This document shows positions 12,701 through 27,700 of a stretch of DNA of 64,000 bases, in pieces. Position numbers and translations under genes: made by a program. Within the stretch, counting starts at the first letter, position 1. Each line of letters opens with the position of its first letter. The DNA comes from Pycnopodia helianthoides (taxonomy: Eukaryota > Echinodermata > Asteroidea > Forcipulatida > Asteriidae): NCBI GenBank assembly GCA_032158295.1, contig CM063248.1:11794657-11858656 (forward strand). Direction: 5' to 3'. Under the pieces are notes generated by a model, which worked only from the letters and a program-made list of their open reading frames with translations, was not told the origin of the DNA and ran no database searches.

Positions 12701-15700
12701 CCAGTTACAGGACGCTGCTCACCACTGAATTCTGCGATTGTGACGCATAGAGAAACCCACTTTTCAAGTGTTCCATAAAGAACATGAGGTGAAGTTGTTT
12801 CGATCAACTTCAGTAAACTGGTTTGTGGGAAACACCCGTGTAATATTAATTTCTTCTTCTAAAAGGTAGACGTTCTGAGAAGAACCCCAGACAGGTATTA
12901 GAAACGGGTGATAGAAAAGAGTAAAAACATTTTTAAACCTGTTAACCGATATGCAAATTTCTGTGATAACTTTAGCTGGAAAGTGAGCAAAAGCAACCGT
13001 GTATTTCATAACGGATCAACTTCGATTGGTACACATGCCAGTCAGCTGCTTTTACAAAAACTGACAGAAAGTTAACAAGCTTTTTGCTTTGCTTTGGTTA
13101 CGATATGAAACTGTGCCATGGGCCACTCCACAAGCAGAAGACGTCTGCTTTACAAGTTTTGTGAAATCGGCCCATGATCTTAAGTTTAGTGTCTTTTATT
13201 TATTGATTCTGGTTGTGAAGCCAAGGACTCTCAGAAAGCGAACTTAATCACTATACTAGCCAAGAACCCTGTGGAGAGAAGACAATGAAGGAAGTTTCAG
13301 TTTTAGGTGTGGGAGGAAAACCCCAGAGAAATATTCTAGGGAAAACCCACGCAATCAGGCAGGGATTGAAAAACCCCATCCATGTAGTACCCCGGTGTGA
13401 TTTGAACTGGGGTCCCCAGAGGTGGAAGGCGAGGCAAGATACCACTACACCAACCTGACTGCCCGTTATGACAAGTTATTTAACCACTTGACCCCAGAGG
13501 ACGTGTTATACTCAAAGATTTTAATGACACTGACTCGGACGTCAAATTGTCTGTCTGTGTGTGTAAGCATTAACCACTTGACCCCAGAGGACGTGTTATA
13601 CTCAAAGATTTTAATGACACTGACTCGGACGTCAAATTGTCTGTCTGTGTGTGTAAGCATTACATATAAGTGTGGACCTGAGAACACGCAATTCTGTGTT
13701 TCATTCACTCTGTGTTCTGTACACTTAAGGAAAATCCTATTCTTCAACACTGTTAAAAAAACTCTTTGTGTACGTGTGTAAATCCATGTAGTATTTCAAG
13801 TCCCTACATTATGTGGACCTCTTTTGTTCTCAGGTCCACACTTCGTATGTAGCGTTATAACAGTTGTCTTTAAGTGTTGAAGAATATGTGCACAGAACAA
13901 ATGGATGTCCACAGAGTGTTTGCAACACAGAGCTGTGTGAGCACTTGACATGGCAACCTGCTCGGAAGGTTCTGTGTGTGTCAAACTCCACAGCGGGTGA
14001 CGTGTTAACTCACTCATAAGATTCTGCATGGATTATGCACTCTGGACGGCCAGGTACAAACAATAGCAAAATGTGCTGGAATCATAACTGAGTTCACTCT
14101 TTATCAGGGATATTCATGTAATCCCTAAATCCATACCGTCGTTCCTTTGTCTGACATACCAGGATTTCAATACACCGAACGGCTGCCACTATTTGTTCTT
14201 TGCATTGATGCCAAGTGTGAGATTCAAGGTGCCATGGGCGATGATCAGCTATGGCTTACGGCCTGGGCGGCGGCTGAGTCACACTTAACAAAGTGGACTT
14301 TCGTGCAAGTGTTCTCAAAAGAAAACTGTAAATCCCAAAGTAAAATACCCCCTTTTTGTTATCTTTACTTCAATTAGTCATGGCTGCATTTCAATAATAC
14401 TATTCAACAACAAAAATACTGAGTGTGGAGCGGTAAAAGTTGAGGAAATGCCTGCGTCATCTACATGTAGTTAAATCAGCCTGACTGACCTGGAACTCAA
14501 AGAACCCAATCCTCAACGCTTCCTTGAACATCATCTTCTCATAGGCCTTCTCAGCTTCCAGTATCCCGTAATTGATCTCGCTGGTGAACACCCGATCGTG
14601 GAAGCTGTCCTTCGGTCCCTTCCGGAGGCCGCTCTCCTCGGCGAGCATCTCCTTGGTCCACTCCAGGAAGGTGTAGAGACGCAGGATGCCGGCGTCTGCC
14701 AGGGACTCGATGAAGTTGGCATCTTCCACTGCTTGGTCTCCAGCGTCTGCTAGCGCTAGACGCATACCTGATCCATTAAACAAACATATCCGCATTATTG
14801 AACTCTCATCGATTCTTGTATTTGTTCAGGCATGATGTTTGGTCCTTGAAAAAAAGGCCTATTTTATCAAGTATACAGGCTAACCAACATGTACATATGG
14901 ATTAGGTTTTAGTAGTCTTTTCAGGCTATTTAGTTTTTAAAAATCTGATTTTTTTTCCAAGGGTAACACAAAAAAAAATCGAAAATCAGACTAAGGTAGG
15001 AAGATTAACATGCCTGATTTGTTACTGCAACAAAGCTGAACTTCTTTAGAGAAATCCATTTTAACTGCATCCACCAAGCACCGGGGGAAAGATATTAAAG
15101 TCAACCATAACAAAGATTCAGTTTATTTGATTGCACAAATGTTGTTGTTGTTAACTCTGACATTACTTCAACACATTGTAACTGGCAAACAAACAATGGG
15201 CCAGCTGAGATACCGATAACCCTACTAGGGTCAAAATGTCATTACCACTTTTTGTAGTTATACCACAGGTCATCTTGCAGGCATTAGAGTGAAAAAAAAG
15301 CAGAAATGTTTTGGTAGTGTAGCTGATGTGGAGTCTATGGAGTTCGATGCCATACCAGCATGGTACCATGGGCACCAACGATTTACCTGCAGAATTGAGG
15401 TCTATTGTCCATGATATTGCAATCGTTGGATGCCATAGTTTATCCTGTAGGACTTCTGCTTCACTATTATTCAACAAAAATATCTGCAAACAGCGGATGA
15501 TTTGGATTGAAAACAGCGAATTTTTCACTCATAAAACTTGCAGCGCGCAAACACGATGACCAGATAACTTGATCTTCCATTGACCAACTCAACTCAACAC
15601 AACTCGACCATAGACAAACTTGGCTCCCATTTGCAGCCTGATCTGAATTGTGTGTTGAAACATATGCTGCCCTAAGCAAAACCTTTAGCAAAAGCCCTAG

Positions 15701-18700
15701 CTTTAGTCGTAGCTGCTTTTTGGACCAGGTTATTGCCCCATGTTCGGCTAGGGCGAGTTTTCTACCGTTTACCGGGTCTAGTCCCTGACTCAAGAGCCAA
15801 AATCACAGCGCAATCTAAACAATGTGCAGCTCAAAGCCAAGTTCCATTCCTCTGTGAGCAGGATGTGTGTACTGTATGAACATAAGAAGCAAAGTCTACT
15901 ATTCACAGCGAGGCTGGGAAAAAAGCAGGGCCACGAGAAAAAATGTGAAACGGGGAAATAACAAACGCGGCAATTCCACACGCTTGTTCTTGCTCGGTGA
16001 GAAGTGTGCAACAGCTAGTTGTATCATTACACGATCATCACCACAAGAACTTAATTCTATGCATGTGGCAAGCAGTGACTACACAGGGTTGGACATAATG
16101 CTTGTAACAGACTGTGCAAGACAAAAATGAAAATCAAGACTGAAGTGATATTTCAATCTTACCATCGGCGGAGAATTTCTCCAAGGCACCGGCTAGTGTC
16201 AGGAAATTCCCTGTTGATTTGGACATCTTTTCATTGTTCAGCATCAGGTGACCGTTGGTGCGGATTGCTGCTGGCCAGCGCTCAGGCTCCTTGGGCCAGA
16301 CAGCACAGTGGTTATACAAGAAGTACGTCAGGTGGTTGGGCACCAGATCCTTGCCGGATACCCGCAGGTTCACGCCGTACCAGTATTGGAACTCTTGCTT
16401 CAGCTTGTCCAGGGAGGCACGTGGGACCTTTGAGGACTTGGGGAAGTGGGATTTAGAGTGGAAGATGTAGTCCCACACTTCCGGGGTCAGATGCTCTGGT
16501 CTGTGTTTGGAAGACAATCAATACTACATCATTCCAGACACTGCTTAAAAACATCAGTCATTTCCGAGCTGAACTTAAATAATGTCTGGTACAGCTTGCT
16601 CGGTAACAATTGACAATTTATTTGAAATCTCTCTCAGTAAAGACAGACACTGTTGTTGTGACACATGGTTTGGGGCAAACTTTTACACAGCAATACCCAA
16701 ATCTTAAAAGCATGGTACCATTTGACTGTACTTTTGGAAATTGCATTGCAGTACGTACTTTTTCTTATGTATCTAAGAAAAGCTTGCCCTAAAGCAAGGG
16801 GCCCAATTTTGTACAGCTACTTAAGCAAACAAATTAGAAATAGCATAATTTTGCGTCCAAGAGAAAGATAACCTTCCCAAATACTTCTCTTTCTGTGTAC
16901 AGTTTGTGTACATCCCCCAAAAAGTGGAGCATTGCAGGTAAAACACAAACGCCCGATCACAGGCCTCCAATTAACCCACAGCACCCACAGCAAGTGCCGT
17001 GGTGCCCTGTGCTTTTGCTGTGGTGCCCTTTGCAAAGTTCCAACACAAATTTACATTTTCTTCATAGAAATGCCCCTTACCAGAGGAAAACTGCCGTGCC
17101 CCTTCAAGAGCGAAGTTCAAGGCCTGCGATCACATTTGGAAACTTGTAAGATTGGGCGTTACTTACTTGATTCCAAGCGGGCTGGTACCAGACCCATCAA
17201 AGACGCCATCTTGCAGCAGATGAGCGACAGTGTAGAAGGCCATGTAGATGGTAGAATCAGACAGAGATTCAATTAGATACTTCTCATCCCATGGCATCTT
17301 AGTACCTGATGAAGAAGACACGATGAACAATCATTGGTTTATCATTTTGGTTTTTACTCTGCACTGATGTGTGTATGAATACGAAAAGAAATATCATTTT
17401 TAAATGTGTCTGCATTAAAAATACAGATAATTGTGTTCCATTGGCAATTGGAAACATTAAAATCACAAAACAAATACTTACAACAACAGTAACAACGACA
17501 AAAAGTAACTACCAAACATACAGAAAATTCAGTAATACTTAAAATTTACTTACAATTACACACAATTGTGAAAATTAAAAGCTGAAAAATCAAAAATTAA
17601 AACAAATTGCAAAACTGAAAAATTGCCTAAACTACTATTTCCAGTAGATGCGAGAAATATGTTAATTACCGCTTGATTACAGAATTATACAGATGGATTG
17701 AGTTAAGAACAAAAGATTTATAAGAATGAAGTGAGTTTGTTTGTGGTGGGCAGATTCTAACACTAGAGCAATTAAAAACAAAGCAGTTGAAAAGAGGGTG
17801 GGTCGGGTCCTTCATTATAGAATCTAGCCTGGCAAGAACTTGTCTTTCAAACCCTATATCCAAGGATGTCAAGTTTAGACCTATGATACGCTGATAAGTT
17901 CTGTATACTCAATGCCCTCCCCCAAGTCCTGCAGGAATAAAATCCACAGGCTATAGATAGTTCCAAGCAGACGCCATCTTTACGGGCAAATTGCATTTTG
18001 GCTTGCAGGTGCGTCAAACGCTCAACTTATTAACGCAGCCGCGCTGTTCACTAACCAATCCTGCAATGAGTTTCGTGAAATGCGCGCGTGTTGCAAGCCG
18101 TTCTCACACGAAACGCACGACTGTTTGTTCTAAACTGCCCGTAAAGATGGCCGATTTACGTCATACTGCAACCTATCTATACTACTCTGGTGGGACTGGA
18201 ACCAATAACCTTGCCATTCCAGAAGAGATTTCTTTTAACCTAGACCTCCGAGATTGCAACGTGACAAGAGGCCAGTTTTGATTGAACAGTGTTTTGGGGT
18301 CTTCAACTACTTTGTCCTCGACTTTGACACCACTCCAGACTGACGTTTATTACTGAAGGATAGGTTGATTACTCACCCAGTCCATAAGACCGTGAGCACG
18401 CATGCTCATGCAGCCAATCAAACGTTGCAAGGAAATTTCTTTTAGTTTCCTCCGAGTATCTGAACGAAACAAAAAAAAACGTAATAAACCACAAGGAAAA
18501 CTGACGGGGTAAGTTTAAGATAATTTCGGGTTGAACAAAGACAAATTGACAAGAGCGGGACTTGAACCTGTGACCTCCGGATTAACGTGCTTACTACTAC
18601 GTTTCTAAGTGGTACAGTATTTATCCTTTGAGGTATGCAGAGCTGCGTTTTGAAGTATGAGACCTATTCCTTTACATAGTAATGTTTTACAAGGTGATGT

Positions 18701-21700
18701 GACGCAATATGCAGCCAATCAAACCGGGAACACCGGGGCGAACCCCTTCAATTTACTGGGTTCTTTTATGTGCATTACACAACACACGGGACCTACGGGT
18801 TTACATCCCATCACAAGGACATAGCAATAATGGTTAAGTGTCTTGCTTAAGGACACAAGTGTCACAACCAGGACTCGAACCCACACTCTGCTGATTAGAA
18901 ACACCAGAGCTTGAGTCTGGTGTTCTGATCTGCTTAGCCACGACAAGCTCAGATACTTGTACACCCATAAAAACTACCAAATAATCTGACCCCCCCCAAA
19001 CAAGGATATTGATAAAAATAGGGAAACTGCCATCATATGGCTAGATAGCTCAGTTGGTAGAGCGCCGGTAAGTTAATCCTACCTATTCTAGTCAATTTTG
19101 CTCTGTTTACCCCAAAATTGAAATAAACCCTACCAAGTCAGTTACCCTTGTGGTGTATAACAAGATATAAATAACTTTAGAAGTATAAAATGATCGTAAA
19201 AGGGTCATAGGTAAACCGATATTCATTGTAAATTTCTTACAGCTCCATTTTATCCATGGCGGTGGTCGTCTGTTTCTTCCAGCTCTCCTCTCCATAGTCC
19301 AAATACCACTGGTCACACAGCGCCACCACGCACTCATCCCCAGAGCGAGAGATAATCTTCTTCTCGGGTTCAAGGTACATCAGAGCTTCCCCCTTGTCCA
19401 GCATCTTCTTCTGGACGACCTTCTTGACGTCTTGGACCTTTTGACCTTTGACATCTTCCACGATCATGATCTTTGTAACAGAAAGATTTCAGTTGAATGT
19501 TCATAACCTTTCAACCATGTTTAACGTTTGCAAACTTTGGATTAACCGAGGCGATTGAAGTGGGTGTCCCTTGCCTTTGTTGTGGTTTACTGTGGGGCCA
19601 TTTTTCCATGGTTTGATTAATGAATACCTTGTGACCCAACCTCGTCCCCAGGGTGTGTTGAGCAGTACCAGGTTGACCGCTCTCTCACCCTGGTATTAGA
19701 TCATTTGAATATCAAAAATTTTTGGATACGTATGCAAATTAGAATAGTCTGGCTGCCTTTTTGAAATTCACATCTTCGTCATGGTCTCATGGTCCGGTGC
19801 CAGATTTAATAGCCTGTTTATACATTGGTTGCCGACCGGCTGTTTTGACAAAGGTTAACATTTGGTTTTGTCCAATCAGGGTCCAAGTAAGGAGTTTCCC
19901 TCCCAGGGTTTACTAATGTAAACAAGATTGGAAATAAAGTAAACCATGGGGATGAGGTTGTGTGTGACCTACAATCCTCCAATCGAATGACAAGGATCAA
20001 CTCAGATGTAATAAAATGTTTTTTTTTTCAGGAAGACTGATGAAAAAAAAATGACAATCTTGAAATTTGTCTTACCCCTTCATAAAAACCTTTGAGGTAA
20101 ACCCTCTCCTTTGCCTCAGCCAGCTTCTCCTTATCGTTCTGACTCTTGATCTTCAGATCGTCGCAGGCCTTCACGGCGGCTAGGTCACCCATGCCGGGGA
20201 TGTCAATGATCGGGATGGGGTCAAAGGGCAGCACTGCCTCGTCCTTCAGTCCATACTTGGCACGGAACTCCTGGTGGTGACAAATTTGGTGATACAGTCA
20301 AAATCCAATTCAGGGTTTAAAAAGTGTATACCTGATTTCGATCAAGTACAACTCTTCCCTCAATAATGGTTAATCCTGTAAAGATCTTGGAGACATTGTG
20401 TAAAATTTTGTTGTTAGAAATTCCACCCCCCCCCCTAAATTTCAATAGCTTAGCTTCCATCCCCCGAATTTTCAACAGCCTAGCTTCCCACCAATCAGCA
20501 GTGCCCAGCAACACTACAGTAGTGAGAATATGTGGTTTTCACAGCTGGTTTTTATACTGGATGACATGGCAGTGAAGCACACATGAAATAAATTTGGTCT
20601 AAGCTTATCCTCACCGCCCTCCATTGTTACATCCATTTTTACAGCTTACAGAATCTATCTCATGGTGAATCCCTAATAATCATCATTCCTGGTGCAACAA
20701 TCCTCAAGTAGGCAACCCAAAATTTGTCAACGGCAAGTGGCAAACCCCTTTTCACAAAAACTTGACCGTCTAATTCGTGAAAATATCAAAGGTCGGTTGT
20801 ACGATGTATCTGTTGAAAACTGGAAGATAGAATTGACTTTTCCTCTTCCTAAAACCAACAATGTGTTAACTTCTTTTAATTACTGATGACCTTTTTGTTC
20901 TTGAGATCCCTGAGGGCAGCATAATCATCTGGTGAGTCTGACGGGACGCTTGTGACAACCCCAGACCCTTTTCCTTCCTTGATGGTCAACATCGGCAGGG
21001 TGTAGATGACCTTGTAGGACGTTAAAGGGGCACTCAGTCCCATTCCCATTATATCCTACATGTTGGAACAGAGAGACGCAACTTGAAATTGATGTATTCA
21101 TTGTATCTATTGTAACCAGTTGACATCAGATAATGTTAAAGGGACACGTTGCCTTGGATTGGGCGCTTTGGGCTTTTAAAAGCGTTTGTTATGAAATGAA
21201 TGTGGTTGGAAAGATGTTTTTAAACTAGAATATAATGATCCACTCAACTATACTTTTAAAACACCTTTCCAACCGTAGTAATTTCATAACAAATGCTTTC
21301 CTGTGCATTTTAAGGCAACGTGTCCCTTTAAATTGCATGTAAAAATGTGGTAAGTGTGTAAACGCTGTGTGGCCTCAAATGCACACTACACTGTATTAAC
21401 ACACAGGGCCACTGACTTCCTAAAGGTTCCTAAAGTATGTCTAGCCAAGGTCTAGTGTATTAGAATACACAGTGCATTGAAAATAAACACCAAACACTGA
21501 TTGTGGAACAGTGTACAAATATAACATGGTTTGAGAGTGGACAGTGGATATAAGCTCCACGAGGTACTGGAAATTGACAAACTAATTCCCCAGGCATCTA
21601 CCCGAATAAAACATTGTTTTAAAACACCTTTCCAACCGTAGTAATTTCATAACAAATGCTTTCCTGTGCATTTTATAGCACGATCGCCCAATCCAAGGCA

Positions 21701-24700
21701 ACGTGTCCCTTTAAATTGCACGTAAAAATGTGGTAAGTGTGTAAACGCTGTGTGGCCTCAAATGCACACTACACTGTATTAACACACAGGGACATTGGTT
21801 CCTAAAGGTTCCTAAAGTATGTCTAGCCAAGGTCTAGTGTATTAGAATACACAGTGCATTGAAAATAAACACCAAACATTGATTGTGGAACAGTGTACAA
21901 ATATAACATGGTTTGAGAGTGGACAGTGGATATTAGCTCCACGAGGTACTGGAACCTGAGAAAATAGTGCCCGAGGCATCTACCCAAAATAAAACATTGT
22001 TTTACCATGCACCTCATACTTCTCTCTAGTTCCGCATTATTGAGCTCGGAAACGTGTACCACCATCGTGCGATGTGGAGTGTGTGTGTAAATATACTACA
22101 CCAGCTTTTGATCAACAGTTCAACGATTGCTACAAAAGGCGCATGAGTAGTCATCTGTTACACATTCAACAGAGTACTTTATACGCGTATTTACCCTGTT
22201 TGTGAATACTGGCACGCGCGCGCGTTTGGTAAACTGCGAAAATAGCATCTGTCACGTGATGGTGAATGGACCAGTGAGAATTCGGCTCTGGATCATGAAT
22301 ATGTACGAGGTATAGTAACAGGGATTTATCAGTGTTTCTGGTTCATAGCAAGCACCCTTGTCTACAAGTTTCCTCGCGTTTCTGATCTCCAGTAACCAAG
22401 TTCACTTTTGAGGCTTCCTTGGCCACAAATTAATAACAATAATATCAACTATATACCCAAAGAACTATAAAAACACCCTGCAGCACCCTCAGTGTTTACA
22501 TGTGGAGATCATCTCCGACAATGTTTCCTTGAACAATGCTAACCCAATGGTCATACCTGGCCAACGAGATCTGCCAAGACGGTCACCTTCCCTTCTTCCT
22601 TCAAGATGCCCTGGAATGACATATTACGAGCCGCTCGGTGTGTACTGATAAACACCTCTCCTTGCTTGGTTTCATACGCGATGTAGTTCATGTCTGGCCG
22701 GACCCAGCAGTTGGTCTGTCCGTACATCGTTTCTGGCCTCAGGGTGGCAGCTACCAAGAAGATGCTTTTATTTGATAGCTTCCTGCGTGTTTGAAGAAAC
22801 ATGAATAATTACCCACGGCAGAAGCAGTTGTTGTATTAAACTCACTTATAAATGAGTAATAAGTGTCAATCTAGTCTTGTATTTGATACACAGTTAAGAT
22901 CAACCTTAGCTCTTTGTGAAATTGGCCCCTGGGGCTTGATTTCACAAAGAGCTAAGGTTGATCTTAATAGACCGTACAAGTCTCGCGCATATTCAAATAT
23001 TTTTTGAACCACTTTGGTCCCACGTACATTGCTTTAACGCGTGAAGGAAACAAACTCACACACTTTAACGGTTCCAATGTTCGAATATGCGCACGACTTG
23101 CACAGTCTATTGCGAATCAATCTTAAATGCTAAGCAAAGTGTGATGTCACAATACCAATCACTGTGGTAATGAATTGACAACTCATCCTAACATGAATCA
23201 AGCCCTGAACATGTACAGAAAAGACCAAGGAAGGTATTGTCCCAATTCACCTGGGGTCATCACCCACACTAAATCTTGGTTGCTCCATTTTGAGAGTCAG
23301 AATCTCTGTTACTGTGCAGTGTGTATTGTAGGAGACGCCTACATGGTAAGACATGCACCATATCTTCATGCAATTTGACTCCCAAAAATGGGGTATGTTT
23401 TTCATGACTGTTTCGGTCATTGGCCAGTGATTAACACGCTGACTCCCGCCTACGAGTATATTCGTAGTAACGGGTTAGATGGATTCTGCCACTACGAGTG
23501 TACTCGTAGAGAATGAAAGGGCTTTGTATTGTTATTTAAATACACTGGCATCACTGAGCACGCAACACATATACGCTTCTTGGCAGTGGTGAGGACATCG
23601 ACCTTAGAATGTGCATGTTCATTTGTTGTTGTTGTATAGTACCTATTTGGTATGCACGCATGCAGACCGCACTTATGCGCGCATATGCGCGCATGCGCAC
23701 TGCACTTGGCAAATGGGAACGCCCTACAAATATAACGAACGGCAGTCAACGTGTTAACCAATGGCCAATTCAACCGAAACAGCAATTGGTTAAGACCGTG
23801 AAAACGCAACCCCGGCAGACCATCAGCAGACAGTAGCTGCATGTGACATTAGTGCAAGGGATTAACACCAATGACACCAGTTACTCTTCTGCCTCACACC
23901 ATAACAGTCTTTTCATAAGGCAACTTTGAATCAGCCATTTGCAAGTTAGATTTGAATAATATCAATGCTTACTCACAAGTTACCACTTAAATTTGAATTC
24001 CTCAGACCATAGAGACAATTGTAATGTCAAATGGTTCGGGGCAAGCTTTTGTACAGCAACCTCCAGATACAAAACCCCGGTACCATTTTGCCATACACAT
24101 TCATTCAAAATTGTGTATGAGCAATCGCAGTCCCTCAGGTAATTACACAAAAGCTTGCCCAGAACCATGTGACATAGCAACTGTCTGTTCTAGTCCGAGT
24201 TCCAAGGGCAAAAAATCACAATAGTAATCTTTATCCCCAATGCAATGATTCCATCTATTAAATTGTTTGCCGTACCAGCTGCTATTTACAGGATTGGAAC
24301 TGGCCTCTGGTCACCAAGCATGCTCCATGGTCTCGTGGTTATTGACATCTACCCTAGAATGCGGAACAAGTCCTAGATATGAATCCGATCCGATGTGCCT
24401 CCAGGGCTCGAATTTTACATTGGACCACAGGCCTGAGGCCAGTCATTTTAGTGTGGGGCCAGTAAAGTCATGACTGGACAAGCTCAGCTGTTCTTTGTTT
24501 TTCAAATGAATAACATTACCTCACTGTGTGATATCTTGAACAGAGACACATGTTCAAAACTTCAAATGTTAACTTTGAGTCTGATAAATACCTTTCAATT
24601 TTATTGAGTAATGAAGTATACTTAATACCCATAAAGACAAATGAGATAAATCTTCTCTGACATGTCTAATAGTGCTTGTTCAAATTTGAACAGTGTTGAT

Positions 24701-27700
24701 TCATGTTAAACTGTGTCAGGAAGTGTTTTCTCATTTTGATTCTGGTCTAGTAAAACAAGAAGAAAAACAATTTCTGGTCCAGCAGACATTTTGGACTGCA
24801 AGCCCTGTGGTCTTGTGGATTCTTCTCCCCAAAGTCGAGCCTGTCCTCTATGGACTTGTTATGTGTTATGCATACAGGGCCCAATTTCACAGAGCTGCTT
24901 AACGGCCGATTCTGTGCTTACGTACGAGTTTCTATTTCATAGCGCTGCTAACCGTAAGCACACGAAAAGGTATGCTAACCTTCCAGTGCTTACTGCCCGA
25001 AAATGAATGACTGAACAATGCAATTACATGGTGAATGCGCAAGATGACTGCCTTATTTTCTTGCTAACCTGTGAAATATGCTTATACTTAAGCAAATTTT
25101 TCTGCTACAGTTAGCACGAAAATTTGCTTACCGTTAAGCAGCGCTATGAAATTGGGCCCTGGACTCATCATACATAATTGTAGGGCGACAATGAATCCTA
25201 AGACTTACTTGAGTCTCTCAGGGTATGGCTTCATTGCCTTCATCTTGATCAGGGTGTATTCCTGAGGTCCAACTCCCTCCCCGGACTGTCTGTCATGATC
25301 CATGCAGGGCTGTCCATCCTTCGGGGAGTAGATGGTGTTGCGCTTGCCGAACTTCACCTTGCCCGCCTTCTTCAGGGTCAGGAAGTGCCAACGCACGAAG
25401 GAATCATAGTAAGGGTTTGCGTCGGTTGTGATGAAGCTACGTCTCCAGTCAGTCTGTGAAAAAACAAATTTGAAATATTTTCAGTCCAACTTTTTATGGA
25501 TTTTTTTGCATGTGAAGATAAACATCAATTGGAAAGAGATTACAAAACAAACACACACACTCACACAACCTTTCGGATCTGGTTTGTTGGATCCTGCTAT
25601 TGTGTTATATTATTCCCTCTTCTAAAGAATTTCTCTGTGGGGTCCAAGATGAACAAAGACAAACTTTGTGGGGTCTATTGTTCCATTGTGTAAAAGACCC
25701 CACGTAAGCCAATGTACAGGCAGACAAGTGTGCAATGGCCTCTTATAGTGGACCCTCCTTTGTTCAACTCTTTGTCCTGACAAACGTGGACCCCATTGTT
25801 TTCCTTTGTGATAGCAAACGTGGACATATTGTCCCTTTTGTTGTAAGTCCTTGGCTTGAATGTCACTACAAACTCACACACACACACATTCTATTTTTTA
25901 CATCTCCCTGTGGAGACATCTTTTGTTCTTTCCGTTGTCCCTGTACTTTACATCCTCCCATAGACTCCGTACAAAAAACACCCAAGTCTCTACAATTTCC
26001 CTATGGAGACCTTTTCTTTTCCCTGTTTTGTTTTACTATCGGTCTCCATAAGGTAGCGAATATTACAGAACAAAGCTCTGTGTTGCATACACTCTGCGGA
26101 CATTCCTTTGTTCTGTGCACTTAAGAAAAGTCATATTCTTCAACACTGTAAAAAACACTCGGTTGACATAAGTCCACATAATGTTTCAAGTTCCAGCGTT
26201 GTGTGGACCTCTTCTGTTCATCAGGTGCACACTTCTTATGTGACGCTTAAACACAAAAATACACATTATGGAGCAGCCCTTTTTCCCATTCACACAATGC
26301 AACCAATCTGAGGCTGGAAGGACAAAATAGTCTGGCCCTTACACAGAAAACTAGAGTCTGTGTTCATTATTGCAAATGGACAGAGGAAACATGACAAAGA
26401 TGGTGGCAGCCTAAACAAAATGTTTGCATCTGTTTTAATACATCCATTCTTTTCAATTACGTATTTAGTTGTGAGTGGCACCCACCTTTAGTCCCATCAT
26501 GTGCAGATCCTTCTTGGCCAATGGTGGGAAGTATTCCAGCCAGTGGTCAGTGTGAGCAAACAGGGGGATCTCCTCCTCTGGGATATCCAGGGACTGCATG
26601 ATCTGCCATTGAAACTTGGCTGCGCCGGTCTTGGCTACCAGTTTGCTCTGTAAATGAAACACAACCGTAATGAAGAGAAAAATCGTACTTTAATCAATCT
26701 GTTAAAGAAGCAATTTTTTAATAACTGGTCATCAATTTTACATTTAATACATATTTAAAAAATCTTTCACCACTTAATGGCACAGTACACATTTGGTAAT
26801 GACTCTGAAAATTAATGGCAATAAAAACTTACTTGGTAAGAAGTACAGCAGCTTTTGGTGGTATAATGAATTTTGAGAAACTTTTAACTTCAAAGTACTA
26901 AGGTTATGGAAAATATATCACTTTTTATTCCCCAAAATTTTGAATCTGAGAAGCCTTTCTGTCTCTCAGACTGTGTATTCCTATGGGGAATATTCTTCCT
27001 GCAAGGAAATATTCGCTCCGGTTTTTCGGTGATATTTCAAAAACACAACCACTTTTTGAAGTGAAAATTTCACAGGTTAGTTTTATTGTATTTACCTACA
27101 TTTATATAGGATTAACACAATCAGTAGGCTCCAATTACAAAACGTATGCAGCACCTTTAACGGCAGGTGACGTGTACACACCCAAAATTTTCATGGACAC
27201 ACCATTGGAAGCCTGATAAACCTGTTTTAAAAATGTCAAATGGATGCCATCAGCAGACGAGCCAAAACTATTTTGTTTCCGTTTCCACAGCGAGTGCTGT
27301 GTTAACATGCCCAGACATTCTACTGTGTAGCAAGCGCCATGCATGCACTCATGGTGTTACGATTTATTTGCCCCCGGTCAAAGAGGGATAAAGGGTATTT
27401 GAATTCACGCTCTAAATCTCCCTTTTTCTGGGGATTAATGTGTAGTCCCCAATCGGACAAACAAAGATTACGATTTATTGGTAGGCTGCCACTATTATTT
27501 TACATTGTAGTTGGCTTTGGGCCAATGGCTCGGTCGATTCATGGTGAACACAAATCACTTTTTCCGGTGCATTTTATGAGAATGTTTGCTGTCTTTACTT
27601 GGTTTAGTCCATGGTTTCATTGTGACAACAATATCGTAAAAAAAAGAAGAAAAAAAAAAGCAAAGAACAAAAAAAATAAAATCTGGAATTCAGAAAACTA

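Larger units (their letters stand above)
12557..14489. other. LARS1 intron 14
   Basis: Contains a SINE (13200-13462), a perfect 90-base tandem duplication (13481-13660), a foldback element (13662-13851) and further related repeat DNA to about 14030. 14040-14489 shows nothing I recognise. Confidence 0.6.
22783..25208. other. LARS1 intron 6 (2.4 kb)
   Basis: Holds a perfect palindrome (22894-22967), a foldback pair just after it (22968-23110), short symmetric motifs CTACGAGTATATTCGTAG (23452) and CTACGAGTGTACTCGTAG (23493), a foldback element (24028-24170), and a MITE (24876-25160). 24200-24870 shows no coding signal. Confidence 0.6.
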
